64,000 bases of DNA from Setomelanomma holmii (taxonomy: Eukaryota; Ascomycota; Dothideomycetes; Pleosporales; Phaeosphaeriaceae): contig ML978155.1 in assembly GCA_010015745.1 (NCBI GenBank), forward strand, positions 744,001 to 808,000. Direction: 5' to 3'. Shown piece after piece: positions 23,248 through 33,532 of this stretch (its first letter is position 1; every line of letters begins with the position of its first letter). The translations under genes were made by a program, and so were the position numbers. The notes under the pieces were generated by a model. It was not told where the DNA came from, searched no databases, and saw nothing but the letters and a program-made list of their open reading frames with translations.

Positions 23248-25108
23248 TTATGAGTCCGCCATCTTCACGTCCTCATCGATGACGGGTAGCGGGACTGCAC
23301 GGTATAGCAAAATGAGAGCGGAGTGGCTCTGACCTATACAAAGTTAGCAGTCATGTCTACGTGACAGGAACATTTGTACGTACCTCCACCAGACAAAGTC
23401 TGGATACGTTCAGCATCGACCTCAGACACCTTCTCGTCGTTGAACCACCACCACTTGCCATCTTCCTCCTTTCGCTTGCCCGTCTTGGGGTCCTTGGCAC
23501 CCTGCTTCTTGACGAAAGAGGTGTAATGACCACTGTCGGCGCTGGCACCCTGATGTGTGATAACACCCCTCAGCTCGTAAAGACCAGTCTGGTTGGACCC
23601 TTCGTCAGCGGCAATCTTGGGGTCCACAAGTGCGAGGATCTCCTTCTTCGCGGCCAGGATGGATGCTGCACGCTCAGCCTCAATCTGAGCGTCGGTCTTG
23701 TACTCGATCTCCGCCATCTCAGTATCTTCGGGCTGTTTTTCTTTCTCTTTCTTTTCAGCCGCTTCCTTCTTCTTTTGCAGAGGCTCCTTGCTGCTGACAT
23801 TTGGTCCGGTATCATTTTCCTCGCCAGCCCTCATCCGCTTCTGACGCTTACGGGCACGTTCAACGTCCAGCTCTTCCTTGCGAAGATCGCGTATCCTATC
23901 GCGGACTGGGACGAGTTGTTTTCGCAACTCATCTGTGCAGAACTCGAGTGCATCAAGCTCGTCAGGAAACGTCACCTTGCGCATAATCTTTGCCTTCTTG
24001 TTGGTGTCTTTCCGCCAGTCGAATCGAACGAAGTGAACCGGGAGATGTTTGGGGAGCCGTGCTATGCGCGAGGTCTTGGTGTAGATGGCATTGCGTCCGA
24101 GCACTTCCGATCGCTTCTCGATCTGTTCTTTCAACCCGGCAGCGAGGCCGTCTCGCAGATGGTTCGTCTCGACATTGATGTGGCAGTTGAGCTTCAGGAA
24201 TAGGTCTTCGCTGTAAATCGGCTCCTCACCACCCTCTTTGGCTGCAGGCTCGTCGCACTCCATGACCGACTCAAACCGGCCGGACATGTACTTGTCGATC
24301 CAAGACTGCTCTGCCTTGTCCGCATCGGACCCTGCATCCTTGATCTTCAACTTGTTTCGCAGCTGCGAGACAATCTGCGACCACGCCTCCTCCGCGTCCT
24401 GCTGCGCATATCCATGTCCGTCCTTAGCCTTTTGTGCGAATTGTGGAAATGCGGTTCGTAGGGCGTTGAGAAACATGAGCGGTGGGAACCCCTGTTGTGT
24501 CTCGGACATTTGCTTGAAGAGGTCGCGGAGAGATCCTGTGAGGTCAGTGGAGGCACCGAGGCCTCCAAGACCAAGCTGGCTGAGGGCCTGCGCAGAACTG
24601 GAGGATCCTCCCGAACTGCTGCTGCCAGCAGAGTACCGCAAAAGCTCCTCCTGTAGTTCTGGAATCGACCTCAGAGTTTGCAGCGTAGAGTTCATGTAGC
24701 AAGTGTTCCCCAAGTTCTGCAACCCGGCGGGTGTGGCGCCTTCCAACTGAGCAGCTTCCGCCTCATCCATGTCTTCGAGGAACTTGATCGCTTCCTTGGG
24801 CTTCTCGATGACCGGCGCGTCTCCGGAAGGTGTGCCCATCATCATGAGGACCTGATTGGGCTTGAGACCCAGCTTGGACATGTCGGCGTCATCCTTAAGC
24901 TGTCCGCCCTTGACGATGATCTTTTGGCGCTCGGGCTCGACGCCTGTGATGGAGAACAGCTGGTACTTGAACGTCTCGCCGTTTAACGTGGTGTCGACTT
25001 CGACCTCGTGCTTCTTGCCCTGGTGCTTTACAATCACTGCAAACATTTGATGTTAGTGGCGGTGTTGACACTCGACAGAAGCGCAAACTTACCCGGTACA
25101 GACGCCAT
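23248..25108 (-). CDS. ubp6: Proteasome-associated ubiquitin carboxyl-terminal hydrolase Ubp6/USP14
   Basis: Three exons on the minus strand: 25108..25093 (16 nt), 25036..23384 and 23333..23248. An N-terminal ubiquitin-like domain (VIVKHQGKKHEVEVD) is followed by the USP catalytic domain. The Cys box reads GLQNLGNTCYMNST and the His box is DSGHYTSFVKKQG; WWWFNDEKVSEVD lies after it. The last exon restores the conserved end SGGGQSHSALILLYRA; without splicing, translation would run into an unrelated tail. A lysine/glutamate-rich insert sits between the boxes. Ubp6 binds the 19S particle through its Ubl domain and trims ubiquitin chains. It is divergent from ARPC4, with 283 bp between the start codons. 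Confidence 0.95.
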
Positions 25109-25391
25109 ATTGACTTGTTAGACTCTTGAATATGCAAAGGGAGTGTGTGTTGGAGAGCCTCAGAGTGGCGGTCAGTGAGAGTGTATAAGAGACCCGCGGG
25201 GCAAAAGTATAGTAGTCCAGCGACGCATGCGGAAACAAACGCGCACAGACCCCTGTCTTCCGCCGCAGCGACCGCAGCTTCCCCAACCCCACCAGGCACC
25301 GTTGATCCTACTGACTGGCATGTCATAGCCAACGACCACCGACAACAGTTCCCGTACACAGGTCCTGAGCTAGGCTCGACCACCATTCACA

Positions 25392-26008
25392 ATGGTATTA
25401 GAACCCCCACCTATCCGGCGACTCGAAGCTCTCCAATGCTGACCTCTCCAGTCCCAATCCCTCCGACCATACCTCCAATGCGTACGCAGCTCGCTCACCG
25501 CAGCCCTCAGTCTCGCCAACTTCGCCTCACAAACCTCGGAGCGGCACAACGTCCCCGAGATCGAAGCCGCATCCTCGCCCGAAGTCATCCTGAACCCGCT
25601 CACCATCTCGCGCAACGAGAACGAGAAGGTGTACATTGAGCCGAGCATCAACAGCGTGCGCATCAGCATCAAGATCAAGCAGGCCGACGAAATCGAGCAC
25701 ATCCTTGTCCACAAGTTCACGCGCTTCCTGACACAGAGAGCTGAAAGCTTCTATATTTTGAGGAGAAAGCCGGTCAAGGGATATGATATTAGTTTCCTGA
25801 TTACGAATTTCCACACGGAGGAGATGCTGAAACATAAGTTGGTGGATTTCATTATACAGTTTATGGAGGAGGTGGACAAGGAGATTAGTGAGATGAAGCT
25901 GTTCTTGAATGCAAGAGCGAGATTCGTGGCTGAGTCGTTTTTGACACCGGTACGTCTCGCCGGCGGCGTATACATGGGATGATACTGACAACGATGCAGT
26001 TCGATTAA
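25392..26008 (+). CDS. arpC4: Arp2/3 complex 20 kDa subunit (ARPC4)
   Basis: Three exons: 25392..25394, 25452..25949 and 26000..26008, 169 residues, the usual family length. The first coding exon is only the ATG; after a 57-nt intron the protein reads SQSLRPYLQCVRSSLTAAL, matching ARPC4. Other family landmarks are ISRNENEKVYIEPSINSVR, KQADEIEHILVHKF and GYDISFLITNFHTEEM. The last exon adds only Phe-Asp and the stop. ARPC4 forms the core of the actin-branching Arp2/3 complex with ARPC2. It is convergent with the peroxiredoxin gene. Confidence 0.95.
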
Positions 26009-26377
26009 GCGTGGTTTTAACGAGCGAGAGATAATTGTGCATACTGCAGCGAGCGGGCGAGGGTTGTGGGAATCATTAACGCCAATGCCGGGAAAGCTTA
26101 GACTTGCTGAAACGAGCCCTTGGTTGGCAAAAGGCGCATGAGGTCAGTCAAACTGGGCGCGCTTTCAACATGGAAAAGGTAGCCAGAGATACAATAACAC
26201 AAGTTCGAGGATTCGCAACACTCTACAGCACCATCAAGATCACACATCACATCTGGACATGAGTCATGTTTGTGATTCTGATCTTACGTCTATCGAATGT
26301 AGTCTTGAAGGCATAGCTGGCTGTCTGCGCGTTCCTGATCTCGAGAACTACTACGCCGCATTTATCGAATCTCTGAT
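26009..26377. other. Convergent intergenic region
   Basis: About 370 bp between the 3' ends of ARPC4 and the peroxiredoxin gene. No gene is supported; both transcription terminators must lie here. Confidence 0.5.
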
Positions 26378-27044
26378 CTACAACTTCGCCAGAACCTCCT
26401 CAGCGCCCGAGACCGTGACCTGACCAGGGCCCTTCTCGCTCTCGGCATACGTGACCTTGCCATGATCAAAGACCATAGCCCATCGTCCGTTGCGATCTCC
26501 CATACCAGCAGCCCAGCCATGCTCCTTGGAGAAGAAGGTCTTAGTATCGCTGAGGAAGAGGATGTCGTCTCCCTTGACGCCATTGACCTTGCCCCAGGCG
26601 TTCATGACCCAGCTGTCGTTGGACGCAATCACGGCGACGATGTCAACGCCCTTCTCGGTGAACTTCTTGCGCTGCGAGATGTAGGGCGGGAGATGCATGG
26701 CTTGGCAGCCAGGGGTGAACGCGCCTAGAAGCATGTGAGTAAGTGCCAGTTCCTGCGAGGATTCTCTTTGAGCGGACATACCTGGGACTGAGAAGAGAAC
26801 GACCTTCTTGTTCGCCCATTCCTTGCTGGCGTCGTACTCTTGAGGGCGACCGCAGGCAGTGGGATCCGCATCAGTGATGGGCGCCCATCTACAGTAATTT
26901 CATCAGCCTTTCCATTAAATAAATTGGCGTTGCGAAGCCTCTCTATAAGCTGCAACCGGCTCGCGAGGCTTGGTGGGGTGAACATTGTACATACTCGAAC
27001 TTGACGCCCTCAGGCAGAGAATCGCCGACTTTGAGAGGTGCCAT
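26378..27044 (-). CDS. PMP20/Ahp1-type peroxiredoxin (peroxisomal, Asp f 3-like)
   Basis: Three exons on the minus strand: 27044..26995, 26888..26782 and 26724..26378, 167 residues. The peroxidatic cysteine is in VPGAFTPGCQAMHLPPYI, the Prx5-group motif, with glycine where the more common threonine stands before the cysteine. Later landmarks are DIVAVIASNDSWVMNAWGK and NGRWAMVFDHGKV. The C-terminus EEVLAKL ends in a PTS1, as in PMP20 proteins. It would reduce H2O2 and alkyl peroxides in the peroxisome. The first intron is 106 nt, longer than most here. The nearest gene upstream is the divergent DUF1348 gene. Confidence 0.93.
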
Positions 27045-27866
27045 TTGGATCAGATGTTGTCAAAGTGTGTAATTGAGTGAAAGAGTAGTGGAGATTGATG
27101 TTGCAGTGGTGCGCAATTCAATTGTTTGGAGGGGAGCTGCTTTCGTAAACCCAGAGCTTTCCAGATCCATGCTCGGGTACCTTGGTGGGGCAAGCCATGA
27201 TGCAATGCCGGAAAGGTACCGAAAGCCGAGAGGCTCCTGCAAAGTGAACTGCAGCGTTGTGGATGAGTGACAAATACTTGTGTCCTATCGTAAGTCTTTT
27301 GTGTCCGACGATGAGTACCCTGATCTTGCGCCATTGTCGCGCTGTTGCTGCTTCGGCAAATGCCGCTTCCATCTTTACTTCAGCGATGTGTTTAGTCAAC
27401 ATAGGTTCATGTGTCGATGTTCCTTTGCTTATCTTCGACTCGTGCGCGCTCCGGAGCAATGAGTGCACAGTAAGCACATCATGTCGAAACAGCTGCATGG
27501 CGGCGCTGCGAGTGCTGTCTAGTCCTCGGCGATGACAAGATCGCTCGAGCCATTGACGTTCTGCTCGTTCGTAGCCGCAGCAAATATAATACCAGCATCG
27601 CTTCAGAGGCGCAATGAAGTCAGATGAGACGAATCTTTGAGATTTTGGCGACCGCTGGAAGATGAGAATACGTACAACCATGGTGAGCTCGATGTGAGTA
27701 TCGGCGTATGCGCGGCACACGCCGCATTTTAGGCATCTCCGGATCCCGCATGCCATCTATAAAAGAGTAGATCATCGTTGATGAATGAAACTGTGATTAT
27801 TGTATTACTCTCGTCGCAGTTTCCTGCTCGTCCACCATCCCTTTACTGATCCAAATTGTTTCAGCA
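27045..27866. other. Divergent promoter region
   Basis: About 820 bp between divergent start codons (peroxiredoxin and DUF1348). A long minus-strand open frame in it has no recognisable family and looks accidental. A TATA-like box lies at 27758-27765. Confidence 0.5.
27758..27765 (+). promoter_or_regulatory. TATA-like box for the DUF1348 gene
   Basis: The motif TATAAAAG lies about 100 bp upstream of the ATG at 27867, a plausible core-promoter distance in fungi. Assignment rests on position only. Confidence 0.45.
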
Positions 27867-28457
27867 ATGTCGTTAGCCCCTCCATTCATCGCAGAGACTG
27901 CCCATGCCAAGGTGAAGAAGGCCCAGGACCTTTGGAACACACAGTGCGTGCTGCAATGACCCTCTTGATTGCCACTGACCCTGTCAGAAATCCCAAGGTC
28001 ATTGCTCAGGCGTACACCTCCGATAGTATCTGGCGGAACCGCGCATCTTTCCTTGTCGGTACCGCTTCTATCGAGGACTTTTTAACGAAGAAGTGGGAGA
28101 AAGAGAAGAGTTACAGCCTCCGTAAGGAACTGTTCGCCTTCACAGAGAACAAGATCGCCGTCCAATTCTGGTACGAGTACCAAGACGCACACGTTGGCAT
28201 GAAGTGGAAGCGCTGCTATGGCCTCGAGGATTGGACTTTTGCCGAGAACGGCAAGATGCGAAAACGGCAGATGAGCGGAAATGACGTTGAGATCGCTGAC
28301 GTGGGTAAGTGTTTCACGATATGTTTCTCGTTGACGAACCGTCGTCGTTGGAAGTCAAAACTGCCAATCGAAGCTAGTAGCTAATGTCGGATTAGATCGT
28401 TGGTTCAAAGAGGGCGTCGATGTCAACAAGGTGGATATCAGCGAAGCGCATTGGTAG
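27867..28457 (+). CDS. DUF1348 (NTF2-like fold) protein
   Basis: Three exons: 27867..27943, 27988..28304 and 28396..28457, 151 residues, the family length. After splicing it reads LWNTQNPKVIAQAYTSDSIWRN, then KKWEKEKSYSLRKELFAF, NKIAVQFWYEYQD and a C-terminal VDRWFKEGVDVN, all DUF1348 landmarks. The fold is a single-domain cone like SnoaL and NTF2; the biochemical role of the family is unknown. It is convergent with the roadblock gene, only 70 bp between the stop codons. Confidence 0.88.
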
Positions 28458-28527
28458 CTGTCCGCGGAGATGGACATGTCGAAGGAGTCAAGTTGGTCTG
28501 AACGTGGGCGTCGTATGTTCTAGTCCT

Positions 28528-29035
28528 TCAAGCTGGTGGTGTATCATGTATGGCTACGAGTATGAACTGGCCATCTACCACCGTGTCAGCGTTTGGGCGT
28601 AGTTGTCTGTGTGACGCTACCTACCTGGTATGATGAAAAGCTCTTTCTTCTTCGTCCGTAGCCTTAGAAGCTTGACCTCATCATCCTTGTCGATATCGTC
28701 CACCAAGCTTCCCGCTGCTCTCAAGAATGACCAGACTGAGCTCGCAACGTCTTCCGCACTCTGTATGCCGCTGTCTTTCCGACCGTTGCCATAAGCATCG
28801 CTCGTAGAGTCACCGGAAGCTGGCAGGGTACTGTTCGGATTAGGAGAGGAGCTTTTCGAGATCAATCCCGAAGTACGAAGAATCGCGCCGCTGGCGCGCG
28901 AAAGGACGAGGGTGCTCTGAACACCAGGCTTTTGGCTTATGCGGGTGAGGTGTGCGAGCGCTTCGTCTGGCTATCGTACTGTTAGTATGGCAGGAAGCAG
29001 AGGTAGGATAGTGCACTCACCGAGCTGTGTGCCAT
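28528..29035 (-). CDS. Roadblock/LC7 domain protein (dynein light chain-like)
   Basis: Three exons on the minus strand: 29035..29021 (15 nt), 28970..28625 and 28574..28528, about 135 residues. It reads MAHSSPDEALAHLTRI, GVQSTLVLSRASGAILRTSG, then DDEVKLLRLRTKKKELFII and ends HDTPPA, the family pattern. Residues of roughly 40-80 form a serine/glycine-rich insert that most LC7 proteins lack. Members are either dynein light chains or GTPase scaffold subunits; the fungal form with insert is usually called a dynein light chain. It is divergent from Ipi1, with 308 bp between the start codons. Confidence 0.82.
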
Positions 29036-29343
29036 CGTGGGCCAGCTGGAGGACAAGGTGGATACAGTGATGTATGGTTACGTGTGATGCTCTGGTGTTG
29101 AAAGAACGCAGGCAAGTGCAGCCGAGGCGGTCCCTGCCAAGATTTCTACGATCTAGGCTCGAACAATGCTAGCGACATTGCAGATCATCAATTTTCCTCC
29201 AGCCTCAGAACGCATGCGTGCCATCAGCTCGATCATTCTCCATTATCAATGTCGTTGAGCTCCTAGCATTCATGCTTTCGACACCTATTACGGAGCCATC
29301 TAGACAAAAAACCACATATCTGGATTGCGGCTGAGAAGTAGAA
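29036..29343. other. Divergent promoter region
   Basis: About 310 bp shared between the roadblock gene and Ipi1. No feature beyond its promoter position is supported. Confidence 0.5.
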
Positions 29344-30468
29344 ATGACTTCAAGCTCCAAGAAAAAGAAGGACAAGAAGAAGGATTTCCAAGTTGGTTTT
29401 CCCCCAAGCTTAGGAAAGTCGAGCAACGCTGAATTTGTGTGACAGAAACCGAAACTGAAGGTCGGGAAGGCAAGACCCAAGGCAGCAAACAGTACTGATA
29501 CTAGCTTCAAAGCAAAATGTCAGTGAGCCCAATCACGCAACTTGGTACAAAGAGACTGACGCGGCGTAGCGATCGCTTTAAAGCAACAGTCGCTTTCAAC
29601 TGCTGCTCCAACTTTGGAAGCGCAATGCGCCCATCATCTGGGTCTATTGAACCACAAGTCTGATGCGCAACGGCGCGAGTCCCTGGCTTTTTTGACGACA
29701 GCTATCACAAGCACGCCTTCCACGGCTGCGCTGCCTCAGCCATCATCAGTCATTATTCCTGCGGCGCAACGGTTGATCTTAGATGGATCGAACAGTGTGC
29801 GTCAGCAATTGCTTAAATTGTTCCAAAGCCTGCCTCAGGCCGACATTGCCAGCCATGCTGATCAGCTTTTACTTCACACCAGAGCCGCCATGACCCATCT
29901 GGCAAACGAGATTCGGGTATTTGGGCTCGACGTACTCGACTGGCTTTTGGGTGTTGCGGGCGACGAGGTTGTTAGCTGTGCGGGAGGATGGGTGAAGATG
30001 CTGAAATGCTTCCTTAGCTTGCTCGGCTGGCAAAGCGAGGCGACGAGCAAGTGGTCTGCTTCAAAGTCGTACGGAAAGACCGACTCGAAGATTCAAGCCA
30101 GGCAGATGAGTGCGCTGACAGCCTTCCTTCGGACTGGTCTGTATCATGCGCAAGCGGCGACACTCGTCGTCATGAGCGAGGACAGCTTCCCGCTGTGGCA
30201 GATTGAGCACCACCTTCTCTCCCGCCGCTCCAATGCCTATGCTCACCTAAATCTTTTTGGCGCGACCAGAGATGAGGAGGCGGAGATGTACGAGGACCGC
30301 GAAGATAGGCAAAGGTTGTTCCACGACAGAGCAGAAACTGCAGTCGTTGTCGGACTCGGACAAGCAACGAAAGGTGGCGGGGAATTAGGGCGCGCAGCCG
30401 CACAACTTCGCAAGGTCGTCAAAGAGGGCATGGCGGATTTCTATCGAGAGGAGCTTGCATTGTCTTAA
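29344..30468 (+). CDS. ipi1: Pre-rRNA-processing protein Ipi1 (TEX10 homologue)
   Basis: Three exons: 29344..29391, 29446..29518 and 29570..30468, 339 residues, close to the yeast length. The N-terminus MTSSSKKKKDKKKDFQ splices to KPKLKVGKARPK and then SIALKQQSLST, a strongly conserved Ipi1 arrangement. The rest is alpha-helical HEAT-like sequence containing RRESLAFLTTAITS and VRQQLLKLFQSLPQ. Ipi1 works with Ipi3 and Rix1 in the Rix1 complex that processes ITS2 and matures 60S pre-ribosomes in the nucleus. Confidence 0.92.
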
Positions 30469-30834
30469 CATTCGTCACAACGCACTCTGCTCGCTATGGT
30501 GAAGACATTAGGACCTGAGGCAGACATGATTCACAGCAATTTATCGCTAACGTAAGGATTAAACTTATCGCTAAACGCTTTAGGTGTCATGCAGTGTGAC
30601 ACCACCTAGTGTGCCCCACTCTTCCTCGCTATATAAACCCAGCATTCAATTCTTCTTCTCTGTGCTTCAAAAGTGCGAAAAACGGTTGTAGACGTTATTT
30701 CTAGCACAGAGCGCTTTTACCTGTAGTTCTAGTACTCTCTACTAAGTAATAGAAGTAGTTTACGTAATGCGCACTAGGCTGGTAATTTAAGCTCAAAAGG
30801 TCCCTTTTGTGTTCAACAGCCGACCAACCAGAGC
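30469..30834. other. AT-rich intergenic region with small repeats
   Basis: It contains a 10-bp direct repeat TTATCGCTAA (30541-30550 and 30565-30574), a hairpin GGTGTCA/TGACACC (30583-30603) nested in a TAGGTG/CACCTA pair (30581-30608), and a CTATATAAA motif near 30630. This grouping could be the remnant of a small transposable element. No gene is supported. Confidence 0.5.
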
Positions 30835-31487
30835 ATGCCAGGGCTGGCTATGGATCCTAGCCAGGTCAGTGACATTCCTACACCACGCAACCACATATTC
30901 AACGCCATTAGCAACTGTCGCGCGCTTCAGCCAACCATCAAAGATGAGAACGACTACTCTCTCGAAGACGACGACTATGATGAGGACACGTACAAACCAC
31001 GACCCCAACTACCGAAGCCGTTCGTGGTTATGAGGAGCCTGGCGCATCTCATAAGTAAGTAAGAGTGAGAGACAAGGATGGTGCTTGCGCTCACACATGT
31101 GTAGAGGACCTGGATACAGGATTTATCGATGTGGATCCTGAGTATCAACGTGAAGTCGTATGGACAGGTAGGCCAGTCAGCACATGTGACAATTATCATT
31201 TATACTAACATTTACGGAAAGCTGAGCGGATGCCTGGTCTCATCAACTCTCTCATGGGTAAGACACCTAAGTTCCTGCGATTCGTTTTGTAAGCACAAGC
31301 TAATATCAAAATCTACAGAGAACTTCTACATTCCGCCGATAATCTTGAACAAATAGACGTCACTGAACCATACAAACGGCGCAAAAGATGGTATCCACGT
31401 TTGTGTGGATGGAAAGCAACGTCTGTCTTCCGTGCGGGCTTTCATTAAAGGCATGATTCCATGCCACGACCACCGCGGCGAGAAATG

Positions 31488-31676
31488 GTGCAGAGTTTCT
31501 AACAATCAAATCAATCAATCCGTCCTGACTTGATATAGTAGAAGTTTAACTTCTAAGAGTAATGCTCTAACCTAGAGAAGCAAGTGGGCGCCCCACTAAA
31601 TTGATTGTTGGAAAGTCTGAAATGGTGAGTCTTGAAAATCAATACGAGCAGCTTCAACAAATGCTAAGTGCCGCAG
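31488..31676 (+). other. Intron expanded by a MITE-like insertion
   Basis: GT at 31488 and AG at 31675-31676 join GAGAAATG to GTGGTTCTGT, restoring the conserved KWWFC. Without the 119-bp inverted-repeat element the intron would be about 70 nt, the usual size in this window. Confidence 0.65.
31496..31614. mobile_element. MITE-like non-autonomous element in an intron
   Basis: The 119-bp segment has terminal inverted repeats TTTCTAACAATCAA (31496-31509) and TTGATTGTTGGAAA (31601-31614) matching at 13 of 14 positions. Inside are a 15-nt palindrome AGAAGTTTAACTTCT (31540-31554) and an AGTGGG/CCCACT stem (31583-31597). No coding capacity. No convincing target-site duplication is visible, so the exact ends and family are uncertain. 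Confidence 0.6.
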
Positions 31677-33532
31677 GTGGTTCTGTGATACTCCGACTAG
31701 TCGACGAAGGAAGGTCTTGTCTGAAGATATGCAAAAGATGTTCCTCGTCAAAGAGTTTGTGTCTTTCGAATTCAAAGATCTATCGTCTGAGCAGGAAGAG
31801 GACTTGTTCGCCAGAGTTCAGATGGGTGTCCAGCTCAGTCTAGCTGAGAAGATGCGAGCCTCTACAGGACCCTGGCAGGAGCTTGCAAGACTCTTCGTGG
31901 ATGCCTTCCCCATTATCTACTCCTTGATGAAAGACCGCGCACGTGCAAAGGACTTCCAGCTCACTCTTTCTTGCTTCAGTCAGATGGTTGAGGTCATGCA
32001 TCCTACAGCGTCGGACGGCGTCCCGATTCTGAAGACCAACTACAACGCTCTGCCAAAGCTCCTAAGCAATAAGGGAGCTGTAGATGACGGGATCAAGTCT
32101 CACCTTGCAAGCGTGTGGAACACGTTCAAAGATCTCATTGAGCAAGATCCTGACACCTTTACAAATGCGAACAAACACCTAAGAGGCGTCCAGACTTTTG
32201 CACCTGTAGAGATGGTTGCTGTTGCAGTCTTGATCTCGATGTATTCGGAGACAAGGAACAACCAGCTTCTACTTGGCGACATCAAAGCACTTCGAGAAGC
32301 TATTCGAGAGAACTTCGCCGATATTCGGATGAATGCACCGGTCTGGAAATTTGTCTGGGACTTTCTTGAAGATCTTGAGGCAATCCGGGGTGCTGTGGAC
32401 GGTAGCACTATGGTTCGCAGAGTACAGCAAGCTACCAGAACCCCTGCGGACGCAACGGCCTTGATATCGAACCCGTCCACCACTACATCAAATTCTACGG
32501 CAGTCAAGAGAGGAATACCTACAGCGAGGACGAAGCCTCCGTCCATACTCCCTCCTCAGCGGCTGTTCACGGTCAAGAAAGAGGAAGGTGATACAGCGCC
32601 TTCTTCAGACAGAAGACCACCAAAACGGCAGCGAACAGATCCTGGCCCTCTGGCATCCCCAGCATTGATGAACGAGGGTTTTGTCCGCAACACTGCTAGC
32701 AATCGCTTTCCTCCGCCTCATTCTACTCTGCAACTACCACGAGTTGCCGACTTTCCTTCCATACAGCAGTATCCGCCGATGCTGACTCACGAGACCATGT
32801 CACTTGGGGCACAAGTATTGTCGCAGACCTCATCATTTTCCTGCAGTACAATCGCAGAAAGCTGCTCCTCCGAAGATTCCAAAAGAGTAGCGGAGGGTCT
32901 TTCACGGAATCCACGCACGAAGTCAGTCGTCCAGCTCGTCTACCACCGCAGGATCAGGGACGGTCAATCATACGCCCTTGACCCCAACAGCCACGCCGCC
33001 CCTCTCAACAGAGCTCCGCCAAGTCCGCGTGAGTGAGATGAACAGCTACTGTGCACCAACTGCACCCATGCCATCATCCACTTCTGCTACATCAATGCGA
33101 CAACCCATGCGTGGAAATGGCCCATCGGTTGGCCTTCCTGGTCATCAACATCTACCAAGTAGTGGTACTTTGAATCTGAGGACGGGCATAGGCGCCTTCA
33201 CATCCAACCATACAGAGGAGCAATGGGCCGGCGAAGTCCGATCTGCAACACCACCAAGTGATCCGGCAATTGCCACAACTTCTTCTTTCAAGCGTCGTCC
33301 AATGCAAAAGCCTCGAAAAACGCCTCGACGTCCCACACCTGCACAATATGACGGTGCTATCAATCTGACAAGCGACACAGAACAAGAGCGGCAAGATCTT
33401 CTCTCTTCGTTCAAGGCGAAAACTTTAGCAACAAAGCAGAAGCAAGCGGCCACAACATCTGTGGTACCTCCGCACATCCTACATGGTGCTGCGGAATCTA
33501 GACAGGTAATGCGACCAGATCTGCCAGTGTGA

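Larger units (their letters stand above)
30835..33532 (+). pseudogene. DUF262 (GmrS-like N-terminal domain) protein gene with in-frame TAG
   Basis: Exons: 30835..31054, 31105..31167, 31222..31257, 31319..31487, then 31677 onward. The spliced protein reads IDVDPEYQREVVWTAERMPG, SLMENFYIPPIIL, then VCVDGKQRLSSVRAFIKG and HRGEKWWFCDTP. The DGKQRL motif is the DUF262 hallmark. A TAG at 31354-31356 interrupts it between YIPPIILNK and TSLNHTNG, in frame with conserved sequence on both sides. The downstream exon stays open for over 370 codons. The C-terminal low-complexity part changes frame after about 32810; a 76-nt GT...AG intron (32815-32890) would reconcile the frames, ending at 33532. The family resembles the nucleotide-binding half of bacterial GmrSD; the fungal role is unknown to me. 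It may be a young pseudogene, a recoded gene or an error. Confidence 0.72.

Noticed and set aside
23361..24203. 280-codon plus-strand open frame
   Set aside because: It lies entirely antisense to Ubp6, whose Cys and His boxes fix the coding strand.
27118..27756. 212-codon minus-strand open frame upstream of the peroxiredoxin gene
   Set aside because: No recognisable domain, unusual composition, and it occupies the divergent promoter between two well supported genes.
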